A stretch of 11,232 nucleotides of DNA, taken from positions 2,627,009 through 2,638,240 of the forward strand of contig NZ_BDUD01000001.1 in NCBI RefSeq assembly GCF_003113895.1, given 5' to 3'. This DNA is from Nostoc commune NIES-4072 (GTDB lineage Bacteria > Cyanobacteriota > Cyanobacteriia > Cyanobacteriales > Nostocaceae). Positions 6,278 to 11,232 of the stretch are shown in pieces. Position numbers and translations under genes: made by a program. Numbering within the stretch: the first letter of the stretch is position 1; each line of letters opens with the position of its first letter. The notes under the pieces were generated by a model that saw only the letters and a list, made by a program, of their open reading frames with translations, made no database searches and was not told the DNA's origin.

Positions 6278-6351
6278 GGTAGTACCCTCTAAAAACCTTA
6301 CGATTGGTAAATAACCAAATTTCAGTGCGATCGCTACTCCTTGTATTTCTG

Positions 6352-6392
6352 ATTTTAGACAATATTTACACCATAGTAATATTATCTAAAAT
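6352..6392. promoter_or_regulatory. 15-bp near-perfect palindrome upstream of the glycine-zipper gene
   Basis: ATTTTAGACAATATT (6352-6366) and AATATTATCTAAAAT (6378-6392) are inverted arms with one mismatch and an 11-base spacer. The centre is about 95 bases upstream of the minus-strand start at 6277, a suitable place for an operator or for a structured 5' leader. The regulator is unknown. Confidence 0.4.
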
Positions 6393-6523
6393 AAGGATAT
6401 TTGGATAATTGCACACACTAAAACGTAATTTTAGCCCAAAGCTTGTTGTATTTACTGAGTAGACAATAATTAAACTGACACATTAACTAAAAAACAGTGA
6501 ACCAAAAAGTTTTTCCTCAAAGA

Positions 6524-6552
6524 GCGATGTCTGCGGCGGGCTGCGCCTACGC
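6524..6552 (+). repeat. Short interspersed repeat (gcgatgtct family), plus orientation
   Basis: The 29-base copy begins gcgatgtctgcggcgggct and ends gcgcctacgc. It is the same family as 6897-6925 (opposite strand) and as the copy inside the fusion gene at 1288-1311. It lies in noncoding DNA. Confidence 0.7.
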
Positions 6553-6594
6553 TAAAATATTTATAGCTAATAAATAGACATCTGGTGAAAATGA

Positions 6595-6627
6595 TTGTAG
6601 AGACGTTGCATTGCAACGTCTCTACAA
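6595..6627. repeat. Perfect 33-base palindrome
   Basis: TTGTAGAGACGTTGCA (6595-6610) and its exact reverse complement (6612-6627) flank a single T. The 'tgtagagacgttgca' palindrome is a recurrent dispersed element in filamentous cyanobacteria, as far as I recall. It is about 70 bases from the nearest other repeat and 300 bases from any gene I accept, so it has no evident terminator role here. Confidence 0.75.
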
Positions 6628-6896
6628 GGGTTTCAGGTAACGCATAATTAATTTCTGGAGATGTCTATAGTAAATACCGTTATATAATACTATTCACCTC
6701 AAGTTTTGTGTTTTACGCAAAAAACGAATAATTTTGAAGTTGTCATTACAGAGTTTAGAAGTAACCGCAAAGCAAGCACAAGTAGTACCGCATCATAGAG
6801 AGCATCCGCGACTTTGAGCTTCTTCTTTGGCGGGACACAGGATATGGTTGCTAGTAATAGGGTGCTAAGAAGGCAAATCTGGGGATGGAGGAAGTA

Positions 6897-6925
6897 GCGT
6901 AGGCGCAGCCCGTCGTAGACATCGC
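6897..6925 (-). repeat. Short interspersed repeat (gcgatgtct family), minus orientation
   Basis: On the minus strand this reads gcgatgtctacgacgggct followed by gcgcctacgc. It is nearly identical to the copy embedded in the fusion gene at 1288-1311. A partial second unit (ggggcgtagacatcaccc) follows at about 6935-6952. Confidence 0.7.
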
Positions 6926-7117
6926 TCTCAAACGGGGCGTAGACATCACCCAAACCATTGAACCTGCTGCAAGAACATCGATTGCCTATTGAACGACCTG
7001 TATTTGAACCTATTTCATTTATCACTTGAAGATAGAGCAATGAATTTGAATTTTTTTATCGCTTTTAAACATAAAGCAATTACTAGTATTCATAAAAATT
7101 CCATCTAGCTTTTGATT

Positions 7118-7291
7118 TTATTTTCTTATAATCACTTCAAATAATAAGTTTATCCATATAGCAATACATATTAGAGATAAAGTAGATATCAGAATTTTAG
7201 GAATAGGCTTTTGATGAAGCTTTGGCGGTAATGATTTAGTAAGGATTGTTTTAGGCGACCAAAAATGTTCATTAAAATCGTAGTAACTCAT
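7118..7291 (-). CDS. 57-residue single-span membrane protein, unknown
   Basis: This ORF, read by hand, encodes a polar N-terminal half (MSYYDFNEHFWSPKTILTK, then a proline- and lysine-rich stretch PPKLHQKPIPK). One hydrophobic helix follows at about residues 33-53 (ILISTLSLICIAIWINLLF), ending in VIIRK. The positive-inside pattern on both ends and the clean single helix make it look like a real small membrane protein. I do not recognise the family. A weak GGA lies about 10 bases before the ATG. It begins 34 bases downstream of the kinase-like fragment on the same strand, so both could lie on one transcript. Confidence 0.45.
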   Translation of the reverse strand: MSYYDFNEHFWSPKTILTKSLPPKLHQKPIPKILISTLSLICIAIWINLLFEVIIRK

Positions 7292-7325
7292 TTCTATTTT
7301 TCCAGGAATTTAGTGAAAATAAGTA

Positions 7326-7532
7326 TCAAGCAAAATCCGTAATAGGAATACGTTTGACAAAAATTTTGAATTTTCCAAGAATGATGGTATGATTTCGCCC
7401 TGAACTTGAACTTGATGTACCTGGCTCATTATTGTCAAACAAAGAACACAATTGCGTATTATCTAACCCAGCAAGTTGTGAACCAAGCTTGAAGTAACTT
7501 TTGGTTCTAAGTTCTAAATGGTTTTTAACCAT
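7326..7532 (-). pseudogene. Truncated N-terminal fragment of a kinase-like protein
   Basis: The 68 codons end GRNHTIILGKFKIFVKRIPITDFA. I recall bacterial protein-kinase-like proteins with an N-terminal VFVKRIPLTDLE strand that continues for several hundred residues into a catalytic region. Here the similarity breaks immediately after PITD and a stop follows, so the catalytic part is missing. The upstream portion (SYFKLGSQLAGLDNTQLCSLFDN) and the serine run before GRNHT fit an intact N-terminus. No strong SD precedes the ATG at 7532. It could also be a small stand-alone protein; I favour a truncated gene with modest confidence. Confidence 0.4.
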
Positions 7533-7576
7533 TTTCTTTGTTCAAACACAGCATAAAAAACCGTAACATTATTAAA

Positions 7577-7645
7577 ACAGAATTCAGGAGTCAGGAGCCA
7601 GAATGGGCTAAACCTTAGCTATCCGCTAACAGAATTGAATTCTGT
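7577..7645. repeat. Repeat element bounded by ACAGAATT units
   Basis: ACAGAATTC at 7577-7585 is followed by tandem caggagt/caggagc units. The right end, 7629-7645, is a perfect 17-base palindrome, ACAGAATT-G-AATTCTGT. This kind of 'ttcaggagtcagg' spacer repeat is common in Nostocales. From 7646 to 7740 a plus-strand peptide (ILVGNLARRFGLEAFVLEKL) can be read to a TAA, but it has no start and I cannot assign it. Confidence 0.5.
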
Positions 7646-7770
7646 GTGACTGGCATATTAGTGGGAAATCTGGCGCGAAGATTTGGTTTGGAAGCTTTTG
7701 TGTTAGAGAAGCTACTGGCTTTGACAAATGGAAATTTTAACTAATACCTTCAAAGTTATCCTTAAATCAA

Positions 7771-8667
7771 TTATAAATTACAATTATTCAGAAATTGCAA
7801 AATATGTTGAGATGTAATTTGGGGTTGTTCAATTTGGGGCGCATGGCCGCAATTCTTAAGCTTTATTAATTGAGATTTTGCAATGGATTGCTGAAATTTT
7901 TTTGCATCTTCAGGTGGGAGCATATCATCAGCTTCTCCCCATAAAATCAGTGTTGGTTTGTCAACTTGGGCAATTCTATTTGCCAAGTTGCAATAACCCC
8001 CGGTTTTGACATAAGAAATCATGGCATCATGCCAACCAGGCATTTCCTGATGTAACATGGCACACTGAATAGCCAAAAGTAGCTTGGTATCTAAATTAGG
8101 TAAGTTACTACATAAATTTAATGCCAAGATGTGGCGTTGACGTAGATATTCTACAGCCAAAAAGTCAAAAGGAGGAAACAAGTATTTGCTAAAGACGGGA
8201 GCGCAAGTGTAACCTAAACTATTAATCAATACTAGTGATTTTACAACTTGAGGGTAAGTGAGAGTAAAATCAATTGCAGTTGCACCCCCCATTGATGCAC
8301 CTACTAGTATTATCGGTCTGTTGATTAAAGTTTTCCAAAAATCGTAAAGATGAATTTGGATTGTAATTGGACTATAATTTATTTCTTTTTGCCTTTGTGT
8401 GAAACCAAAACCTAACAAATCTACAGCCCATGTTTCATTTTGAGTAGCAAGTAATGGCAACAGAAGACGGAACTCTAGGATGGAACTATCGAAGCCGTGT
8501 AGCAGCAGAATTGGTGTGCCTTTACTACCTTTGTGAATGTAGGTTGTCAAGATTGGATGTTGGCTTAAGGTGGTTGCAAGGGCAATTCTCTCAATACTTT
8601 GGAGAAAAGCGATCGCTTTTGGGTCTGTTAGTTGATTAACTTGTGATGGTAGAAAATTAGAAAACAC
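7771..8667 (-). CDS. Alpha/beta-hydrolase fold protein
   Basis: This 298-residue serine hydrolase has the full motif set. LLLHGFD (55-60) supplies the oxyanion-hole region. VGASMGG (122-128) is the nucleophile elbow with S125. LWGEADDMLPPE holds the acidic residue, probably D247. NCGHAPQIEQP holds the catalytic H275. A lid-like insertion lies between about residues 155 and 225. There is no signal peptide, so it is probably cytoplasmic. The length and motifs fit the broad MhpC/epoxide-hydrolase-like group; the substrate cannot be inferred. The start is GTG at 8667-8665. An in-frame TGA at 8676-8674 lies three codons upstream, so no earlier start is possible, and no clear SD is visible. It stands alone on its strand, with the MOSC remnant upstream. 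Confidence 0.9.
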   Translation of the reverse strand: MFSNFLPSQVNQLTDPKAIAFLQSIERIALATTLSQHPILTTYIHKGSKGTPILLLHGFDSSILEFRLLLPLLATQNETWAVDLLGFGFTQRQKEINYSPITIQIHLYDFWKTLINRPIILVGASMGGATAIDFTLTYPQVVKSLVLINSLGYTCAPVFSKYLFPPFDFLAVEYLRQRHILALNLCSNLPNLDTKLLLAIQCAMLHQEMPGWHDAMISYVKTGGYCNLANRIAQVDKPTLILWGEADDMLPPEDAKKFQQSIAKSQLIKLKNCGHAPQIEQPQITSQHILQFLNNCNL

Positions 8668-8841
8668 TGGTGTTCAAAGCTTTAATCAAATTTGTAACTG
8701 AAACGGAACCAGAAATATTATAAGAATTACTGTAGGAAAAAAATAGCTAATCTAAAAGTCGTGTTGAGTATTTATTATTGTTAGTTTGTTTACACTTGGA
8801 GCGATCGCACAAGTTAAAGATAAAAAAACAAGAAAACAACT

Positions 8842-9113
8842 CTAATGCTCTGGTTCGAGTTGCTGTTGGAAGTAAGTTCGCAAGCTATCTGCCAAAGCTG
8901 GAACCTGAACAGCGCGGCGCACTAAATTTTCATCGGCTTCACGCACGTAGATTTGCACAATATCGGCAACTGTGACATTGTTTTCATCCCGACTCACCAG
9001 TTCAATCTCATCCCCTGCACCAATTTCACCTTCAATTCCAAAATGTCAATGCCTGCTGCCAATCCATCCAAATACTCTTCTACACTCACTCCTAAGTTTT
9101 CAATTTCCGACAT
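8842..9113 (-). pseudogene. Chimeric or frameshifted MOSC-domain remnant
   Basis: On the minus strand, from about 9039 to the TAG at 8844-8842, one frame encodes FGIEGEIGAGDEIELVSRD, then NNVTVADIVQIYV and LVRRAVQVPALADSL. This matches the C-terminal end of YiiM-type MOSC proteins (GxGDxIELVxR, VTVADI, ALAxSxR). The same frame is closed by a TGA at 9048-9046. In a different frame an ATG at 9113 begins MSEIENLGVSVEEYLDGLAA and runs to a TGA near 8997. The MOSC N-terminal two thirds, including the cysteine region, is absent. The arrangement suggests a deletion that joined the start of an unrelated gene to a MOSC tail out of frame. Which gene the first 25 residues came from is unknown. Confidence 0.6.
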
Positions 9114-9177
9114 GGGTATAATTAGTTTTTTGTTTGATTTTTATATTCAAGCATCTCTCACGTAGCTATCTCACAGT

Positions 9178-9212
9178 TAAATTATCCAATTTTTGGACTT
9201 CACCACGACTTT
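9178..9212 (-). repeat. 35-bp 3' element, copy after the TspO-related gene
   Basis: Read on the minus strand, this matches 10924-10958 on the plus strand at 33 of 35 positions. It lies 20 bases past the stop of the gene at 9232. It contains TCCAA-aaa-TTGGA, a short stem-loop, followed by AT-rich sequence. Confidence 0.7.
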
Positions 9213-9231
9213 GCCTCCCCTTGCTTGTCCC

Positions 9232-10020
9232 TTAAATATGTTCTTGTTGGGGGCGTAAGCTGTTAATCGTAGCGGTCAAAACTAGGACAATTGCCAAAAC
9301 TAACACGGTATTTCTGAGTATTGAGTTATTCGAGTGTTTGAGTGCGATCGCCACTAATGCCCAAAGTATTACTCCTGTATAAGCGATGTCTCGACGCTGG
9401 ATAACTATAACTCCTGCAACTGCTGTTGCTATAAATGCCATGACAAGAGTCCAGATTACAGCAGAAATCCCCCAACCGTTCCACCCATGAAAAGACAAGG
9501 CACACGCTACGTTGACAATAGTCGCTACGCTAATCCAGCCTAGATAAGTGCTGATTGGAAAGTGAATACACCATTTTTTTAGCCGAGGTACACGCGATTT
9601 GCCAATTTCTAATCGCAAATAAACACCAATCAGGGGCAACAGAATCAAGAGCATTGCAATTACAGAAAGAGCAAAAAGCCGAGACAAAAACAGATACACC
9701 CAGATACTTTGAGCAACACAAGCAATAACCAATAGATAACCTGTTTTACGTAAATCAGGCTGATCTCGTTGGTCAGGTAGAGCTTGGTATACCCCAAAAG
9801 CAAACAACCCAAGGTAAATCAGCCCCCAGATAGCAAAGGCGTAATTGGCAGGGATAATCAGGACATTTTTAAACAAAGTATTGGAAATTTCCCCTATGCT
9901 GAGTCCATTAAGTGGAAAAATATTCGATACTACGTTGATAATGAAAGCACCGAAAATTGCAGCCAAAGTAACAAGCTGCCGCCAAAAATCCCGGTAATTG
10001 CCTCTTGTGGACTGCTGCAT
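9232..10020 (-). CDS. TspO/MBR-related tryptophan-rich membrane protein
   Basis: This 262-residue integral membrane protein has about eight hydrophobic helices (about 15-35, 56-78, 94-112, 116-136, 152-173, 183-206, 211-227 and 234-255) and nine tryptophans. The segment PANYAFAIWGLIYLGLFAFGVYQ (from 57) resembles the TspO/MBR motif in which a conserved Pro-Xaa-Trp helix is followed by GxxY. STYLGWISVATIVN resembles the later TspO helix with the conserved aromatic residues. Classical TspO has about 160 residues and five helices, so this belongs to a longer relative often annotated as tryptophan-rich sensory protein. TspO proteins bind porphyrins and modulate stress responses; ligand and role here are unproven. 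The start is ATG 10020 without an evident SD. It is transcribed divergently from the FMN reductase. Confidence 0.7.
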   Translation of the reverse strand: MQQSTRGNYRDFWRQLVTLAAIFGAFIINVVSNIFPLNGLSIGEISNTLFKNVLIIPANYAFAIWGLIYLGLFAFGVYQALPDQRDQPDLRKTGYLLVIACVAQSIWVYLFLSRLFALSVIAMLLILLPLIGVYLRLEIGKSRVPRLKKWCIHFPISTYLGWISVATIVNVACALSFHGWNGWGISAVIWTLVMAFIATAVAGVIVIQRRDIAYTGVILWALVAIALKHSNNSILRNTVLVLAIVLVLTATINSLRPQQEHI

Positions 10021-10312
10021 AGGATGTTAATTCATATCTTTTGTGCTTTTAGCTTACATCTGAAAAAGAGCGACGCGTATAAACCACAGGCATATCGAGC
10101 AAGTCAATGAGAAGCCAGAGCGATCGCTCTCTACTTACCTTAAATTCCTTTCAAGGCATTGCACCGGATAACCCCAGCCACAGCCTGATATTTCCTCTAA
10201 GAAAATTAGATAGTACACAAGGCAAGCTACGCATATTACAGCCAGCAGATGCTAAATTCAACTTGTGGCAAGACTTTGAACTATTTAACCTAGTTGTTAA
10301 AAATTATTCATC
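10021..10312. other. Divergent intergenic region, possible short ORF
   Basis: This region separates the TspO-related gene and the FMN reductase and should hold both promoters. A HIP1 site lies at 10120-10127. A 69-codon plus-strand frame (ATG 10107, TGA 10314-10316) overlaps the reductase start by an ATGA. That would explain the reductase's lack of an SD through coupled translation. However, it has no SD itself, no recognisable motif and ordinary composition, so I leave it unannotated as a gene. Confidence 0.4.
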
Positions 10313-10894
10313 ATGAGCTTCAAAACAGTAGTCTTCTATGGTTCCTACAGGAGCGATCGCCAGGGCATTAAAGCTGCCAGATTCATGATTGATCAGCTTA
10401 ATCAAAGAAACCATGAGGTGATTTTTGCAGATGCAAAGGAGTATGACTTTGGCATCTTAGACCGGATGTATAAGGAGTATGGCAAAGGTCAGGCTCCTGC
10501 AAAGATGGAAGAGCTAGCAGAGCATATCCGAACAGCAGACGGTTTTGTAGTTGTTGCGGGAGAGTATAACCATTCCATTCAGCCAGGGTTGAGCAACCTG
10601 ATGGCTCACTATCTAGAAGAATACTTTTTCCGTCCGGCTGGTATTGTTTCCTACTCAGTTAGTAGCTTTGGAGGAGTGCGGGCAGCTATACAATTACGCG
10701 CTTTTCTGTCAGAGATGGGAATGCCTACTATTTCAAGTATTTTTGCCATTTCTAAAATTGGGGAGTCTCTTTCTGAAGCAGGTGCTTCACGGGAGGCGGC
10801 TTTGACGAAGAGAGTTGGTCAATTTTTGGATGAATTAGAGTGGTACGAAGAAGCTTTGCTTCGACAAAGAAAAGAAAAAGGAAACCCGTTCTAA
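10313..10894 (+). CDS. NAD(P)H-dependent FMN reductase family protein
   Basis: This 193-residue flavodoxin-fold protein belongs to the NADPH-dependent FMN reductase family. The FMN phosphate loop is GSYRSDRQG (10-18). The isoalloxazine-binding segment is GEYNHSIQPGLSNLMAHY (83-100), equivalent to the family's PEYNxSxPxxLKN motif. The third conserved segment, SFGGVRAAIQLRAFL (118-132), matches the SxGGxRAxxxLR pattern. It is expected to be a soluble, probably dimeric oxidoreductase transferring electrons from NAD(P)H through FMN to quinones, azo compounds, chromate or similar acceptors. The physiological acceptor is unknown. The ATG at 10313 has no clear SD. A 35-bp element shared with the neighbouring TspO-related gene starts 30 bases after its stop. 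Confidence 0.92.
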   Translation: MSFKTVVFYGSYRSDRQGIKAARFMIDQLNQRNHEVIFADAKEYDFGILDRMYKEYGKGQAPAKMEELAEHIRTADGFVVVAGEYNHSIQPGLSNLMAHYLEEYFFRPAGIVSYSVSSFGGVRAAIQLRAFLSEMGMPTISSIFAISKIGESLSEAGASREAALTKRVGQFLDELEWYEEALLRQRKEKGNPF

Positions 10895-10923
10895 TCAAGT
10901 CAGATTGGAGACAGGGGGCAGGG

Positions 10924-10958
10924 AAAGTGGTGGTGAAGTCCAGAAATTGGATAATTTA
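10924..10958 (+). repeat. 35-bp 3' element, copy after the FMN reductase gene
   Basis: This copy matches the minus-strand copy at 9178-9212 at 33 of 35 positions. The differences are G for C at position 6 and G for A at position 20. It begins 30 bases past the reductase stop and is followed by a T-run (TTATTTTTTGG). That would suit termination after its short TCCA/TGGA stem. Confidence 0.7.
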
Positions 10959-11197
10959 TTTTTTGGAGTTCCCTAGTAAGAATTATTTAAGCGATCGCTT
11001 TTGTATGTAATAAACTTTGATCTCACTTCCATTCCTCTCTCCTTTTAGGCTACCGTGTACACACAAGTCGAATTTTTTCTTAAATCCCAAAGATTACCTA
11101 CTTAATCGCAGTGATGGTTAGGGTGGGGTAAAACTAAAGCTAAAACCTTAGTAAATCAGGTTTGGGGTGAGGTTTTGAGAATTTATGCAATAAATAT

Positions 11198-11232
11198 ATT
11201 GAATTCGGGTGGTCGTTTATTGAATTCGGGTG
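11198..11232. repeat. 21-base-period direct repeat cut by the window end
   Basis: attgaattcgggtg occurs at 11198-11211 and again at 11219-11232, a 21-base period with gtcgttt-like filler. Only one and two thirds units are visible, so it may be the start of a longer tandem array beyond the window. Confidence 0.6.

Larger units (their letters stand above)
6278..7117. other. Long gene-poor region with repeats
   Basis: No gene is convincing over these 840 bases. The first 130 bases should be the promoter region of the glycine-zipper gene, with a HIP1 site at 6327-6334. Further along are two copies of the gcgatgtct...cctacgc repeat in opposite orientation and a perfect palindrome. The 113-codon minus-strand frame at 6699-7040 runs through one of the repeats, has no recognisable motif and I do not accept it. 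A plus-strand peptide ending RLPIERPVFEPISFIT (stop near 7026) looks gene-like but is too short to judge. Confidence 0.55.
10895..11232. other. Downstream spacer, no gene seen
   Basis: No ORF here is convincing on either strand. The region holds the 35-bp element at 10924-10958, a HIP1 site at 10991-10998, and a G/T-rich stretch at about 11110-11180 (ggttagggtggggt, tttggggtgaggtttt). At the very end is a direct repeat of attgaattcgggtg at 11198-11211 and 11219-11232. Confidence 0.55.

Noticed and set aside
6699..7040. 113-codon minus-strand ORF
   Set aside because: It reads through a short interspersed repeat (encoding SDVYDGLRLR), has erratic composition and no family resemblance.
7646..7740. 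Plus-strand peptide ILVGNLARRFGLEAFVLEKL up to a TAA
   Set aside because: It looks protein-like but has no start, is about 30 residues long and cannot be assigned. Chance is not excluded.
8778..9165. Two plus-strand ORFs of 65 and 70 codons
   Set aside because: They are antisense to the MOSC remnant, whose minus-strand reading has clear family motifs.
10107..10316. 69-codon plus-strand ORF overlapping the FMN reductase start by ATGA
   Set aside because: The overlap is suggestive, but there is no SD, motif or coding-like pattern. Kept only as a note in the intergenic entry.
1..11232. CRISPR array, tRNA or rRNA genes
   Set aside because: No regularly spaced repeat-spacer pattern, no tRNA cloverleaf with a T-loop GGTTCGAAT, and no rRNA core sequence was seen. 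The isolated ggttcgagt near 8852 lacks matching arms.

Overview
The window looks like chromosomal DNA of a filamentous, heterocyst-type cyanobacterium (Nostoc/Anabaena/Calothrix relatives). Support comes from at least a dozen copies of the HIP1 octamer GCGATCGC, several short interspersed repeats of the 'gcgatg..tacg..gggct.cgcctacgc' type common in Nostocales, G/C-rich 'ccccttgtcccc' spacer repeats, and an RpaB/Ycf27-type response regulator. The family assignments below come from motif recognition by eye; no database search was run.

Layout. Positions 1-315 are repeat-rich spacer. 316-492 is a short single-membrane-span protein that had to be found by eye, followed by a hairpin. 675-3590 is the most distinctive gene: a 971-residue fusion of a degenerate PlsY-like membrane domain to a soluble three-part phosphotransferase resembling rifampin phosphotransferase or PEP synthase (ATP-grasp, central domain, swivelling His domain). 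A one-domain cupin overlaps its end by four bases, so the two form a translationally coupled pair. After a repeat-rich spacer comes a minus-strand OmpR/RpaB-type response regulator (4243-5016).

From 5017 to about 7770 the DNA is sparse and decayed. It holds a decayed plus-strand gene interrupted by two short repeats and a stop codon (about 5488-5845), a secreted glycine-zipper-like protein with two tandem units (5864-6277), a strong hairpin between them, perfect palindromes, a truncated kinase-like N-terminal fragment (7326-7532) and a 57-codon membrane ORF (7118-7291).

7771-8667 is an intact alpha/beta hydrolase. It is followed by a frameshifted or chimeric MOSC-domain remnant (8842-9113), a multi-span TspO-related membrane protein (9232-10020) and, divergently, an NAD(P)H-dependent FMN reductase (10313-10894). 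These last two genes each carry the same 35-bp element, in the same orientation, 20-30 bases past their stop codons.

How the genes may work together. Only the fusion and the cupin show clear operon structure. They may form a membrane-tethered phosphotransfer module acting on an unknown small molecule or lipid; this is inference. The rest looks like a mixture of independent core-like genes and an eroded stretch shaped by short repeats.
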